64,000 nucleotides of DNA from Immundisolibacter sp. (GTDB taxonomy: Bacteria > Pseudomonadota > Gammaproteobacteria > Immundisolibacterales > Immundisolibacteraceae): NCBI RefSeq assembly GCF_014359565.1, contig NZ_JACIZD010000002.1:62001-126000 (forward strand), written 5' to 3'. The position numbers and the translations under genes were made by a program. How positions within the stretch are numbered: the stretch's first letter is position 1; each line of letters opens with the position of its first letter. Of this stretch, positions 1-11,774 are shown piece after piece. A model generated the notes under the pieces. That model was not told where the DNA came from and ran no database searches. It saw nothing but the letters and a program-made list of their open reading frames with translations.

Positions 1-295
1 CCCGGCTTTGCGCCAGCACGCCCTGCGCCTGCGCCAGCGCTAGGTGGTAGCGCTCCTGATCGACGACGAACAGCACCTCGCCGCGCTGCACGGGCGCATT
101 GTCGCGAACCCGCACCTCGGCCACGAGCCCGGACACGTCGGGCGCCACCTGGACGACGTCGGCGGCGATATGTGCGTCACGCGTCCACGGATCGCGCATG
201 TAGTACTGCCACAAATGGCGCAGCACCAGCAGCGCGGCGACGACCAACACGAGCGTCGCGACGAGCGGCAAAGCCTTGCGAACCGCGGCGTTCAT
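1..295 (-). CDS. HlyD-family efflux adaptor, AaeA-like (N-terminal part)
   Basis: This gene is cut by the left window edge; 98 residues are visible. They show a short cytoplasmic N-terminus, one membrane anchor (about residues 9-27), then DPWTRDAHI and a biotinyl-lipoyl-like stretch (VSGLVAEVRVRDN), as in membrane fusion proteins of the p-hydroxybenzoate (Aae) and fusaric-acid efflux type. Such adaptors link an inner-membrane FUSC-family pump to the outer membrane and export aromatic acids. The ATG overlaps the stop of the DUF1656 gene by 4 bp (ATGA), so the two are translationally coupled. A FUSC/AaeB pump gene would be expected just beyond the left edge; this is inference. Confidence 0.8.
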   Translation of the reverse strand, partial: MNAAVRKALPLVATLVLVVAALLVLRHLWQYYMRDPWTRDAHIAADVVQVAPDVSGLVAEVRVRDNAPVQRGEVLFVVDQERYHLALAQAQGVLAQSR

Positions 296-501
296 GCCTG
301 AACCCGGCGCATCAGCGCGAACAGCGCACCCAGTACCAGCACGTACAGGGCGAGATCGAACAGCGGCGGGTGCCAGACATGGCGGTACGCGCCCAGACGC
401 GCCAGCGCGAGGTGCAAACCTTTGTGCACCAGGTAGGCGATCAGCATCAGCCCCAGCAGGGTCGGAATGAACACGCCGTAGAGAGTGAACTCTCCGTACA
501 T
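292..501 (-). CDS. DUF1656 small membrane protein (AaeX-like)
   Basis: The product has 69 residues with two hydrophobic segments (about 8-26 and 47-64) and the ending LFALMRRVQA. Size, topology and position just before an HlyD-type adaptor match the DUF1656/AaeX family, which accompanies aromatic acid efflux pumps and whose own role is not established. It lies between a MarR-type regulator (86 bp upstream) and the adaptor (ATGA overlap), on the same strand as both, so the three probably form one transcription unit. Confidence 0.8.
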   Translation of the reverse strand: MYGEFTLYGVFIPTLLGLMLIAYLVHKGLHLALARLGAYRHVWHPPLFDLALYVLVLGALFALMRRVQA

Positions 502-587
502 CTAACGAGAATCCTGAGAGTCAAAGCAATGGCAATACGCTCGGCGCCGAACCGGGCGCGATCCGCCAGCGGCAGGCGGAAAACGCC

Positions 588-1031
588 TCAGCCGACCGGA
601 GCGGCCGCCTGGTCGATGAGGCGGTAGAGCTTCAGGACCGCCGCCAATTCCGCATCGGAGAGCTCCGCCAGAACCTGCGCGCGCAGTTCGATCAGCCCCT
701 GCTCCAACTCGCGGTGCAGACGCTGGCCCGCCTCGGTCAACCACAAGCGGTTGGCGCGCCGATCATTGGCGTCGCTTTCGCGGCGCACCAGGTCCGCAGC
801 GGCCAACTTGCCGAGAAGACGCACCAGCGACGGACCTTCGATGCCCGACTGCTGGGCCAGCGTCACCTGATTCAGGCCGCCGTTGGACCGGCCGATGAAC
901 AGGAACGGACCGATGCAGGCGCTGGAAATCCCGTGGTGCCCCAAACGCTCCTGCACGATCCGATGCCACTGCCGAGCGCTGGGCAGCAAGCCGTTGGTCA
1001 ACTGAAACTGGAGCTGCTGGCGTTCGTCCAT
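588..1031 (-). CDS. MarR-family transcriptional regulator
   Basis: The 147-residue product has the MarR winged-helix layout: an N-terminal dimerisation helix, a recognition helix region (VTLAQQSGIEGPSLVRLLGK), the wing with the typical ESDANDRRANRLWLTEAG stretch, and C-terminal helices. MarR proteins usually repress a neighbouring efflux or catabolic operon and release DNA when they bind an aromatic ligand. It lies directly upstream of the DUF1656 and HlyD genes on the same strand, so control of that efflux operon and of itself is likely. A perfect 14-bp palindrome at 1047-1060 just before the start codon is the probable operator. Confidence 0.88.
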   Translation of the reverse strand: MDERQQLQFQLTNGLLPSARQWHRIVQERLGHHGISSACIGPFLFIGRSNGGLNQVTLAQQSGIEGPSLVRLLGKLAAADLVRRESDANDRRANRLWLTEAGQRLHRELEQGLIELRAQVLAELSDAELAAVLKLYRLIDQAAAPVG

Positions 1032-1046
1032 GCGGCCAAGGATATG

Positions 1047-1060
1047 ATTAGCTAGCTAAT
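1047..1060. promoter_or_regulatory. Probable MarR operator palindrome
   Basis: ATTAGCTAGCTAAT is a perfect 14-bp palindrome, AT-rich in a GC-rich region, ending 16 bp upstream of the marR-like ATG. Position and symmetry fit an autoregulatory MarR operator. That this protein binds it is inference. Confidence 0.55.
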
Positions 1061-1262
1061 AAATCAATCGGCGCGTCCCATGAGCTGGCTCGACCGCCCG
1101 TCGCCGGCGCACGCGCCCGGCCGCCAGCCCCGCTCTCATGCGGGCGGTTCGTGTGCCGCTACGGCCCCATGCCGTGGCGCCGACGGGTGGACGGCGGGGA
1201 GGAGGCCGCGCGTCACCGGATACGGCGCACTGCGCGGCGCTTATTGCGTACGTGGGCTGGAG

Positions 1263-2027
1263 TCAGGACCCGGTGATGGGGGGCTCCGAAGCGGCCGGCA
1301 TCACCGTGAAGATCAACGTGGGAAACGCCCGCCGCAGCGTGACGTAGAGACTCTCCGGCAGCCACTTGAACACGGCGCGGTACGCCAGGGCGCGCGGGCG
1401 TTCGAGCTCGAAGGTCAGGCGCAGCGCCCGGCCGTGTTGTTGGGCAAAGCCGAAGCCGGTCTCGCGCAGCAGGGCTTCGACCTGCGGGACGTTAAGGGGG
1501 CGGCAGTCGTAGTGGCTGCCGCGCTTGCGCTGGCGCAGGCGCAGGTAGGGCGTGCGCCAGGCGTGCGGCAGCCAGCTCAGGAAGGCCAGCCGATAGTGCG
1601 GCTCCACGATCTGCCAGCGGTTGGGCACGGCCAGGTAGCCGACACCGTCAGGGCGAAGTACGCGGCGCAATTCGGCCAGATGCCGGCGCTGCGCGCTCGA
1701 ATCGCCAACGTGTTCGATGACGTGATTGCTGATGACGACATCGAAGTGGCCATCGGGAAACGGCAGCTGAACGTCGTCGACGCGGGTGAAGCGGTAGCCG
1801 TCGTGAATCTGTCGGCTGTCGGTGACATCCACCGCGTCGACCTCGCAGCGCAGGCTGGGGTGCGTGCCGAAGTAGTGCGCGATTCCGCCGGAGCCCGTGC
1901 CGACTTCCAGCAGGCGCAGCGGCCGGCCGGTCGGCGTCAGGCCAAGCAGAGCTTCGATCTTGCGCGCCTTGGCGTTGCGGCTTGTCAGGTCGAGCGCGGC
2001 GTGGCCCTGTCTTTCCATGAGGTCCAT
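1263..2027 (-). CDS. Class I SAM-dependent methyltransferase
   Basis: The 254-residue protein has the class I methyltransferase motifs: LLEVGTGSGGIAHYFG (motif I, SAM binding, about residues 39-54), VDAVDVTD (the acidic motif), SNHVIEHVGDSS, and LRRVLRPDGVGYLAVPN (the post-III strand). It resembles the UbiE/Methyltransf_11 group; the acceptor is unknown. The start lies 5 bp after GGAGG. The gene sits 15 bp downstream of a GT4 glycosyltransferase on the same strand, so methylation of a glycan or glycolipid is a reasonable guess. The C-terminal third (residues 165-254) carries no motif I recognise. Confidence 0.85.
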   Translation of the reverse strand: MDLMERQGHAALDLTSRNAKARKIEALLGLTPTGRPLRLLEVGTGSGGIAHYFGTHPSLRCEVDAVDVTDSRQIHDGYRFTRVDDVQLPFPDGHFDVVISNHVIEHVGDSSAQRRHLAELRRVLRPDGVGYLAVPNRWQIVEPHYRLAFLSWLPHAWRTPYLRLRQRKRGSHYDCRPLNVPQVEALLRETGFGFAQQHGRALRLTFELERPRALAYRAVFKWLPESLYVTLRRAFPTLIFTVMPAASEPPITGS

Positions 2028-2042
2028 TCGAGCCTCCGAAAC

Positions 2043-3266
2043 TTAAGCTGATCGCCCGATCAAGCGCTGCAGCAGCGCGGCGTAGCGACTGGCTATCGAA
2101 ACCCAATCGAAATGCTCCACCACCCGCGCACGGGCCGCCATGGCCCGCCGCGTGGCAGCGGCCGGGTCGTCCAGCACCGTCGCGATGGCATCCGCCAGCG
2201 CCGCCGGGTCGGCGGGCGGCACCAGCAGGGCTGTTTCGCCGTCGATGGCAATGTCGCCGATGGCCGGCAGGCGCGAGGCGACTACCGGGCACTCGCAGCC
2301 CATGGCCTCGACGATGACCAGACCGAAACCTTCCTGATCGCCACCGGCGGCGACTACCGACGGCACGACCGCCACGCTGGCCCGGCGATACAGATCGGCC
2401 AGGCGGGTGTGGTCCACCGCGCCGATGAAATCGACCGCCGAGGCGATGCCCAGGCGCTGTGCCTGAGCGCGAAGACCTTCCAGCTCCGGACCGTTGCCGG
2501 CGATGCGCAGCGCCACATCCCGCCCCTGCCCTCGCAGGCGCGCGATGGCGTCGATCAGGTAGCTGACGCCTTTTTTTTCCACCAGCCGGCCGGCGAACAG
2601 GACCGTGTTTGGCTCTCGCCCGACCGTGGGGCAGGGCGTGAAGCACCCAAGCAGATCGGTGCCCATCGGAATGATGTCGACCGCCTGCCCCGGCCGCAGG
2701 CGCTGCACCTCGTCCCGCATGGCGGCGCTGACCACCGTCACACCCGTGCAACGCGCCAGGATGCCGCGCTTGATCCAGCCTAGCAGCCGGCCGCGCAGGC
2801 CGAACAGGTCGCCGCCGTGGCTGGTGCACAGCAAGGCGCAGTTTTTCGGGACGCCGGCCAGGATCGCGACCAGCGCCTGTGGGATCAGCCAATGGGCGTG
2901 GATGGCATCGAAACGCTCGCGGCGCAGCAGACGACGCAAGGCCCACCACTGCCCTGCCAGCAGGCACGGCACCAGCAGCAGGCGCCAGCGCCGCTGGCGC
3001 AGGCGGGCCAGGATGCCGCCGTCGTAGGCCAGTTGCTGCAGGGCCTCGGGGGCATAGCGAAACCGCTGCACCGCAAGCCCGGCCAGGGTTTCTTCGCGGC
3101 GTGCGCCGGCCGCGTGGGGCGCCAGGACGTGGACGTCGAACGTTTCCGCAAGCCGGCGCGACAGCTCGAACACGAACGGCGGCTCGTGATCGCCCGCCCA
3201 GCGCGGAAAGGTGGAGGTCAGCACCAGCAGACGCGGGCGGTGGATGTCACTCAAGGCTTGTGCCAC
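2043..3266 (-). CDS. GT4-family glycosyltransferase
   Basis: This 407-residue protein has the GT-B fold of family GT4. The N-terminal half carries LVLTSTFPRWAGDHEPPFV (an opening typical of GT4 enzymes) and CTSHGGDLFGL. The C-terminal half carries VLFAGRLVEKKGVSYLIDA, GNGPELEGL, and the nucleotide-sugar motif EGFGLVIVEAMGC with its E-x7-E spacing. It would transfer a sugar from an activated donor onto a cell-surface glycan or lipid. The start is a GTG without a strong ribosome site; a start a few codons downstream is possible. It pairs with the methyltransferase that follows. Confidence 0.87.
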   Translation of the reverse strand: MAQALSDIHRPRLLVLTSTFPRWAGDHEPPFVFELSRRLAETFDVHVLAPHAAGARREETLAGLAVQRFRYAPEALQQLAYDGGILARLRQRRWRLLLVPCLLAGQWWALRRLLRRERFDAIHAHWLIPQALVAILAGVPKNCALLCTSHGGDLFGLRGRLLGWIKRGILARCTGVTVVSAAMRDEVQRLRPGQAVDIIPMGTDLLGCFTPCPTVGREPNTVLFAGRLVEKKGVSYLIDAIARLRGQGRDVALRIAGNGPELEGLRAQAQRLGIASAVDFIGAVDHTRLADLYRRASVAVVPSVVAAGGDQEGFGLVIVEAMGCECPVVASRLPAIGDIAIDGETALLVPPADPAALADAIATVLDDPAAATRRAMAARARVVEHFDWVSIASRYAALLQRLIGRSA

Positions 3267-3368
3267 GCACCCGGCCCATCGGTTCCGGATTTGTCAAATC
3301 GCCCGAGCCGATGCGCCGACGGCTGGCGCTGGATATCCGTCGCCCCGAGGAGCGTAGCGAGGTGGGGG

Positions 3369-3440
3369 CCTTGCCTTTCACGGCACCGTGCCGGAGGACA
3401 AAGGCAAGGTTGCCGCGGCCGGCTTTGCCGGCCTCGCAAC
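3369..3440. repeat. Two adjacent intergenic hairpins
   Basis: Between the GT4 gene and mtnA there are two back-to-back inverted repeats. CCTTGCCTTT (3369-3378) pairs perfectly with AAAGGCAAGG (3400-3409). The next hairpin runs from 3409 to 3440, with GGCCGGC and GCCGGCC around a TTT loop and outer GTTGC/GCAAC arms. Neither is followed by a T run on either strand, so this looks more like a REP-type element or processing structure than an intrinsic terminator. Confidence 0.5.
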
Positions 3441-3485
3441 GACGAGGGCGAGAGCAGGTATGGAAGATCAAAACGGCGACTGGCT

Positions 3486-4522
<1,037 letters not shown>

Positions 4523-4526
<4 letters not shown>

Positions 4527-5335
4527 GCCAGGCCCCGCGCGGCGAGTGTGTCGATCAGCTCGGCAACATCCGCCGCCGGCAGGCCGATGTCGTCCACCAG
4601 CAGCGCGGCCAGCGACGCCGGATCGTCCACGCGCCGGGCGCCGACCTGCGCGCCGCGGTCCTCGGTCAGTTCGTTGCCGATCAGGATCAGGCGCCGCTCC
4701 GGCGCCAGTCGGTGCGCAATCAGCCCCTGCACGAAGCGTGACTCCGGATGGGTGGACACGTAATAGCTCGACATCTCGTAATCGGCCAGCGCCTGTTCCT
4801 GCAGGGTGAACTGGTACAGCTCGGCCCAGTCACCCTCGCCGATCTGCAGGCGCCACAAGCCGTCCTGCTCCACCAGCCGGTACTGCCACAGGTACTGTGC
4901 CTGCGCCGCTCCGGGCGCGAACGCCAGCGGTCGCAGCGGGCCGGCGGCGCCGAAGCCGACATCGGCCAGCCAGGCGGCGGCGTCCGTCTCCACCCGCAGC
5001 AGCATGTGCGTGCGCGGCAGCACGCGCTGGGTGCGATAGGTGACGCGGGCCGCCAGGCGCCGCACGCGAAAGCCGATCTGCTCCAGCACCGCCGCGAACA
5101 GCAGGTTCTGCTCGAAGCAATAGCCGCCACGGCGCGCCGTGACCAGCTTGTCGAACAGGCTGGGCAGGTCCAGCCGGATGCCGCGTCCGAGCAGCACGTC
5201 CAGGTTCTCGAACGGAATGTGGCGCACGTGCGCCAGGTGCAGGTCGGCCAGCACCTGCGGCGTCGGCTGCAGCGCGCCGCGGTAGTCGATGCGTTGCAGG
5301 TAGCGGTCAAGATCGAGCGGACTTGCGGCGGTCAC
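4523..5335 (-). CDS. Arylamine N-acetyltransferase
   Basis: The product is about 270 residues, the usual NAT size. The Cys-His-Asp triad is visible: C73 in [11 protein letters not shown]110 in [10 protein letters not shown] and D125 in [22 protein letters not shown] is the typical N-terminal block. NATs move acetyl or acyl groups from CoA to arylamines and hydrazines. The chosen start is GTG 5335, giving [12 protein letters not shown], where homology-like sequence begins; an ATG at 5398 would add 21 residues that look like intergenic sequence. The frame stays open far upstream over moeA, but that is a shadow. It is translationally coupled to mtnA and divergent from moeA. Confidence 0.9.
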
Positions 5336-5422
5336 GGCGGGCGCTCCGGTGCGACTCAATACAATGGGCAGGGCGCCCGTGTGCCGGGCGGCCGCCATCT
5401 TAACAAGCCAGGAATCTGCACC

Positions 5423-6682
5423 ATGGACAGCCCCGACCCGCCGGATTGCACGCCCGCCAGCCTGGGCTTCGAGGCTGCGCTGGCGCAGGTGCTGGACACG
5501 CTCGCGCCGCTGCCGGGCAACGAGGAAGTGCCGCTCGATCGGGCCCTGGGCCGCGTGTTGGCCGAGCCGCTGCGCGCCGGCATGGACCTGCAACCGTGGC
5601 CGAACTCGGCCATGGACGGTTACGCCTTCGCGGCGGCCGACCTGGATCTGGCCCGCGGCGACGGCCTGGTGATGGTCGGCACCTCGCTGGCCGGGCATCC
5701 GTTCAGCGGCACGCTCGCCGGCGGGCAGTGCGTGCGCATCCTGACCGGCGCCATCCTGCCGGCCGGCGCCGACACCGTGGTGATGCAGGAACAGGTGTTG
5801 ATCGACGGTCCGCGCGTGCGCCTGACAGCCGCGGTGCGTCCGGGCGCCAACGTGCGCGCGCCGGGCGAGGACGTGCGCGCCGGGCAGATCGTGCTGCCGG
5901 CCGGCTGCCGCCTGGGCCCGCCGCAGATCGCGCTCGCCGCCGCGCTCGGCCAGGGGCACCTGACAGTCACCCGTCGGCCGCGGGTCGCACTGTTCACCAG
6001 CGGTGATGAGCTGACGCCGGTCGGACAGCCGCTCGCCGCCGGCGCCATTTACGACAGCAACCGCCACCTGCTGCGCGCCATGCTGGAAGAAATGGGCGTG
6101 TCGGTGATCGATCTTGGCATCGTCGCCGACGACCCGGACGCCGTGCGGGCGGCCTTTGCCGCCGCCCGCGCGCAGGCCGACGTGGTGATCAGTTCCGGCG
6201 GCGTATCGGTGGGCGATGCCGACTACGTGCGGGACGTGTTCAGCGAGTTCGGCGACATCCACTTCTGGCGCATCGACATGAGACCGGGCCGGCCGCTGGC
6301 CTTCGGGCGCCTGGGCGAGACCTGGTTTTTCGGCCTGCCGGGCAATCCGGTGTCGACCGCCGTCACCTTTCTGCAATTCGTGCGGCCGGCGCTGCGCCGG
6401 CTGGAGGGAGAGCCGGCCAGTGCGCCGCTGCGGCTGGAACTGCCGCTGCTCGAACCGGTGCACAAGGCGTCCGGGCGGCTGGATTTCCAGCGCGGCGTGC
6501 TGGCTCGCGATGCCGCCGGGCGCCTTGGTGTGCGCAGCGCAGGCCATCAGGGCTCGCACGTCATGAGCAGTCTGGCTGCCGCCGACTGCCTGATGGTGCT
6601 GCCGGCGGCGACCGGCGACCTGCCGGCCGGCAGTCTGGTGCAGGTGGAATTGCTGCCCTGGCGGGCCACGCCGCAGCCCTGA
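5423..6682 (+). CDS. moeA: Molybdopterin molybdenumtransferase
   Basis: The 419-residue protein is full-length MoeA. It inserts molybdate into adenylylated molybdopterin to complete Moco. Seen are NSAMDGYAFAAADL, GQCVRILTGAILPAGADTVV, the MoCF-binding core VVISSGGVSVGDADYV, MRPGRPLAFGRLG and FGLPGNPVSTAVTFLQF, followed by domain IV. The ATG at 5423 was chosen because it lies just upstream of the conserved N-terminal helix. It is divergent from the NAT gene, and no other Moco gene is nearby. Paired REP elements follow its stop. Confidence 0.95.
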   Translation: MDSPDPPDCTPASLGFEAALAQVLDTLAPLPGNEEVPLDRALGRVLAEPLRAGMDLQPWPNSAMDGYAFAAADLDLARGDGLVMVGTSLAGHPFSGTLAGGQCVRILTGAILPAGADTVVMQEQVLIDGPRVRLTAAVRPGANVRAPGEDVRAGQIVLPAGCRLGPPQIALAAALGQGHLTVTRRPRVALFTSGDELTPVGQPLAAGAIYDSNRHLLRAMLEEMGVSVIDLGIVADDPDAVRAAFAAARAQADVVISSGGVSVGDADYVRDVFSEFGDIHFWRIDMRPGRPLAFGRLGETWFFGLPGNPVSTAVTFLQFVRPALRRLEGEPASAPLRLELPLLEPVHKASGRLDFQRGVLARDAAGRLGVRSAGHQGSHVMSSLAAADCLMVLPAATGDLPAGSLVQVELLPWRATPQP

Positions 6683-6710
6683 TCCGTGGGAGATTCCATA
6701 TTCCCGTTTG

Positions 6711-6900
6711 TGGAAGCGACGCCCCTGTGGGAGCGGCGCGCCGCCGCGAATCCTCGAAGCAAGCATTCGGCGCAAGCATTCGGCCCGGGGGCGGGCCTCC
6801 CACACTCGAGCACTGCCGTGGAAGCGACGCCCCTGCGGGAGCGGCGCCCCGCCGCGAATCTTCAGCTCACCCATTCGGTCCGAGGGCGGGCCTCCCACAC
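6711..6900. repeat. Two tandem REP pairs (BIME-like), GTGG type
   Basis: Two similar units occupy the space between the convergent moeA and dtd genes. Unit 1 (6711-6804) and unit 2 (6819-6900) both start TGGAAGCGACGCCCCTG. Each holds a forward element (6727-6751 and 6834-6859; GGGAGCGGCGC then CGCCGCGAA) and an inverted element ending CTCCCAC (6778-6803 and 6872-6898). Paired inverted palindromes with a GTGG-like foot are the layout of bacterial REP/BIME elements. No RAYT transposase gene is in the window. Confidence 0.7.
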
Positions 6901-6925
6901 CAGAGAATCGCGGTCCTGATCGCGC

Positions 6926-7363
6926 TCACACCCGCAGCAGAAACGTCACCGGCCCGTCATTGGTGAGGCTGACCTGCATGTGGGCGCCGAACTGACCGGT
7001 AGCGACCAAGGCGTGGCTGGTGCGCGCCGCGTCGACCAGGCAATCGAACATCGCCCTGGCGTGCGCCGGCTCGGCGGCGGACGTGAAGCTCGGCCGTCGG
7101 CCGCGGTCGGTATCGGCGGCCAGGGTGAACTGGGGCACCAGCAGCAGGCCGCCGCGGGTGTCGGCAAGGCTCAGGTTCATGCGCCCATCGGCATCGTCGA
7201 ACACGCGGTAGCCGAGTATCCGCTCGGCCATGCGCTGCGCCTGCGCCGGGGCGTCGCCCGGCTGCACGCCGACCAGCACCAGCAGGCCCGGCCCGATCTG
7301 GCCGACGGTAGCGCCGGCGACGCTGACGCGGGCCTCGGTGACCCGCTGCAGCAGCGCCAGCAT
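6926..7363 (-). CDS. dtd: D-aminoacyl-tRNA deacylase
   Basis: The 145-residue protein matches DTD in length and sequence: MLALLQRVTEARVSV at the start, LLLVPQFTLAADTDRGRRPSF in the middle, and NDGPVTFLLRV at the end, the last being the conserved GPVT motif. It hydrolyses D-amino acids from mischarged tRNAs and edits Gly-tRNA(Ala). The catalytic loop usually reads SQFTL; here it reads PQFTL. The start codon is 2 bp after the typA stop, so the pair is likely co-transcribed. Confidence 0.93.
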   Translation of the reverse strand: MLALLQRVTEARVSVAGATVGQIGPGLLVLVGVQPGDAPAQAQRMAERILGYRVFDDADGRMNLSLADTRGGLLLVPQFTLAADTDRGRRPSFTSAAEPAHARAMFDCLVDAARTSHALVATGQFGAHMQVSLTNDGPVTFLLRV

Positions 7364-7365
7364 GC

Positions 7366-9201
<1,836 letters not shown>

Positions 9202-9289
9202 GAAAGGCCGGCAGGCGGGAGCGAGGGGGCGGCGATTATAGCCGCCCGGCCGTGACCGGCCGGCTTCAGGCCCCGGTCAGGCCAAGAAG

Positions 9290-9336
9290 GCGCGGCTTCG
9301 CGGCGCGATGATCGCCCGGCGGAGCCGGGCTCTTAC
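9290..9336. repeat. REP-like repeat, GTAG type (copy 1)
   Basis: This carries a short hairpin (GCGCGGCTTCGCGGCGCG) followed by ATGATCGCCCGGC and GCCGGGCTCTTAC. Read on the minus strand it starts GTAAGAGCCCGGC. Related copies are at 15367-15412, 24021-24050, 37351-37374 (partial), 43810-43855 (inverted) and 60121-60167. It lies between typA and the phosphoketolase gene. Confidence 0.6.
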
Positions 9337-9349
9337 AGTTTCCCGAGGC

Positions 9350-11710
9350 TCATCCGGGCCACTTCCAGTCCCGAATCTCCGGCATGTCCTGGCCGTGTTT
9401 GTTGATGTACTGCCGGTGCTCGATCAGCTTGTCCTTGAGCTGCTGCTTCAGGTAAAGGCCCCGCTCGCCGGTCTGCGGCAGGCGGTCGATGGCGTCCATC
9501 GCCAGGTGGAAGCGGTCCAGATCGTTCAGGACGGTCATGTCGAAGGGCGTGGTGATGGTGCCCTCCTCCTTGTAGCCACGGACATGAAGGTTGGCGTGGT
9601 TGGTGCGGCGGTAGGTCAGCCGGTGGATCAGCCACGGGTAGGCGTGATAGGCGAAGATCACCGGTTTGTCGCGGGTGAACAGCTCGTCGAAATCCCTGTC
9701 GCTGAGGCCATGCGGGTGTTCGCTGGGCGGCTGCAGCTTCATCAGGTCGACGACGTTGACGACGCGGATTTTCAGCTCCGGCAGGTGCTCGCGCAGGATC
9801 GAAACCGCCGCCAGCGTCTCCAGCGTGGGCACGTCGCCGCAACAGGCCATGACCAGGTCCGGCGCGACCGCCTGGTCGTTGCTGGCCCACTGCCAGATGC
9901 CGATGCCCTGCGTGCAGTGCTTGACCGCGGCATCCATCGTCAGCCATTGCGGCGCCGGGTGTTTGCCGGCAACCACCACGTTGACGTAGTGCCGGCTGCG
10001 CAGGCAGTGGTCCATCACCGACAGCAGGCAGTTGGCATCGGGCGGAAAGTAGACCCGCACCACCTCGGCTTTCTTGTTGACCACGAGGTCGATGAAGCCC
10101 GGATCCTGGTGCGTGAAGCCGTTGTGATCCTGGCGCCAGACGTGCGAGGCCAGCAGGTAGTTCAGCGATGCGATCGGGCGCCGCCACGGCAGGTGCGCGG
10201 TCACCGTCAGCCACTTGGCGTGCTGGTTGAACATCGAATCCACGATGTGGATGAAGGCCTCGTAGCAGTTGAACAGGCCGTGCCGGCCGGTGAGCAGATA
10301 GCCCTCCAGCCAGCCCTGGCACTGGTGTTCGCTCAGCACCTCCATCACGCGGCCGGTGGGCGCGAGAAATTCGTCGCTGGACTCGGTCGCGCCGTTCCAC
10401 TGGCGCTCGGTCGCCTCGAACAGGGCGCCCAGGCCGTTCGAGATCGTCTCGTCGGGGCCGAAGACGCGGAAATTGCGCTGGGCGTCGTTGAGCCGCACCA
10501 CATCGCGCAGGAAGGGTCCCAGCACGCGCGTGTCGCCGATGCCGCGCACGCCCGGCGCCGGAACCTCCGCCGCGTAGTCACGAAAATCCGGCATGCGCAG
10601 GTCGCGCAGCAGCATGCCGCCGTTGGCGTGGGGATTGGCACCCATGCGCCGGGGGCCGGTGGGCGCCAGTTCGGCCAGCTCTGGCTGCAGGCGCCCCTGC
10701 TCATCGAACAGTTCCTCGGGGCGGTAGCTGCGCAGCCATTGCTCGAGCAGCACCAGGTCCTGCGGATGGGCATTTGGGTGCAGCGGCACCTGGTGGGAAC
10801 GGAACGAGCCCTCGTTCGGGGCGCCATCGACCATCCTGGGGCCGGTCCAGCCCTTGGGCGAGGCCAGCACGATCATCGGCCAGCGCGGACGGATGCGATG
10901 GCCGTGCTGGCGGGCGTCCTGCCGGATGTTCCTGATCTGCTCCACGGCCGTGTCCAGCGCCGCGGCCATCGCCTGGTGCATCGCTTCGGGTTCGTGGCCC
11001 TCGACGAAGTACGGCGTCCAGCCGCAGCCGCGCAGGAACTGCTCCAGCTCCTCGCGCGTGATGCGGGCCAGGATGGTCGGATTGGCGATCTTGTAGCCGT
11101 TCAGGTGCAGGATCGGCAGCACTGCCCCGTCGCCGACCGGATCGAGAAACTTGTTCGAATGCCAGGCCGTGGCCAGCGGCCCGGTTTCCGCCTCACCGTC
11201 GCCGACCACGCAGGCGACGATCAGCTCGGGATTGTCGAACACCGCGCCGAAGGCATGGCTGAGCGAATAGCCCAGCTCGCCGCCCTCGTGGATCGAGCCG
11301 GGCGTCTCCGGTGAGGCATGGCTGGGAATGCCGCCGGGAAACGAGAACTGTTTGAACAGTCTCTGCAGACCGGCCTCGTCCTGGCTGATATCCGGATAGA
11401 TCTCGCTGTAAGTCCCTTCGAGATAGGTGTTACCCACGACAGCCGGGCCACCGTGTCCGGGGCCGGACATATAGACCATGTCCAGATCGTATTGCTTGAT
11501 CACCCGGTTCAGGTGCGCATAGATGAAGTTCTGCCCCGGCGTCGTGCCCCAGTGCCCCAGCAGCATGCGCTTCACGTCGGTGAGCGCCAGCGGCCGCCTC
11601 AGCAGCGGGTTGTCGCACAGGTAAATCTGGCCGACCGACAGGTAATTGGCGGCGCGCCAGTAGGCGTCGATCCGGCGCAGCAGATCGGGTGAAAGGCTGC
11701 TGGTGTTCAT
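9350..11710 (-). CDS. xfp: Xylulose-5-phosphate/fructose-6-phosphate phosphoketolase
   Basis: The 786-residue thiamine-diphosphate enzyme is of normal length. Family blocks seen are [53 protein letters not shown], the diphosphate/metal motif [20 protein letters not shown], and [14 protein letters not shown] further on. It cleaves xylulose-5-P or fructose-6-P with phosphate to acetyl-phosphate plus a shorter sugar phosphate. The ATG at 11710 begins the typical N-terminus; the frame runs on upstream without homology. It follows pgm by 64 bp on the same strand. No acetate kinase or phosphotransacetylase gene is in the window. Confidence 0.95.
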   Translation of the reverse strand: MNTSSLSPDLLRRIDAYWRAANYLSVGQIYLCDNPLLRRPLALTDVKRMLLGHWGTTPGQNFIYAHLNRVIKQYDLDMVYMSGPGHGGPAVVGNTYLEGTYSEIYPDISQDEAGLQRLFKQFSFPGGIPSHASPETPGSIHEGGELGYSLSHAFGAVFDNPELIVACVVGDGEAETGPLATAWHSNKFLDPVGDGAVLPILHLNGYKIANPTILARITREELEQFLRGCGWTPYFVEGHEPEAMHQAMAAALDTAVEQIRNIRQDARQHGHRIRPRWPMIVLASPKGWTGPRMVDGAPNEGSFRSHQVPLHPNAHPQDLVLLEQWLRSYRPEELFDEQGRLQPELAELAPTGPRRMGANPHANGGMLLRDLRMPDFRDYAAEVPAPGVRGIGDTRVLGPFLRDVVRLNDAQRNFRVFGPDETISNGLGALFEATERQWNGATESSDEFLAPTGRVMEVLSEHQCQGWLEGYLLTGRHGLFNCYEAFIHIVDSMFNQHAKWLTVTAHLPWRRPIASLNYLLASHVWRQDHNGFTHQDPGFIDLVVNKKAEVVRVYFPPDANCLLSVMDHCLRSRHYVNVVVAGKHPAPQWLTMDAAVKHCTQGIGIWQWASNDQAVAPDLVMACCGDVPTLETLAAVSILREHLPELKIRVVNVVDLMKLQPPSEHPHGLSDRDFDELFTRDKPVIFAYHAYPWLIHRLTYRRTNHANLHVRGYKEEGTITTPFDMTVLNDLDRFHLAMDAIDRLPQTGERGLYLKQQLKDKLIEHRQYINKHGQDMPEIRDWKWPG

Positions 11711-11774
11711 GCTGCTCCTGCGGCCCGCCGGGCCGGTCTGGTGGGTGCGAGCGGCAGTCGGCGGCGCACGGCGT

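Noticed and set aside
5336-6898. Long minus-strand open frame continuing the N-acetyltransferase frame across moeA (791 codons in total)
   Set aside because: NAT motifs fill only the last 270 codons; the rest overlaps moeA and the REP region and has shadow-like composition. The NAT start was set at 5335.
6711-6900. Direct repeats considered as a CRISPR array
   Set aside because: Only two units, with internal inverted symmetry and no spacer-like unique segments or cas genes; REP/BIME fits better.
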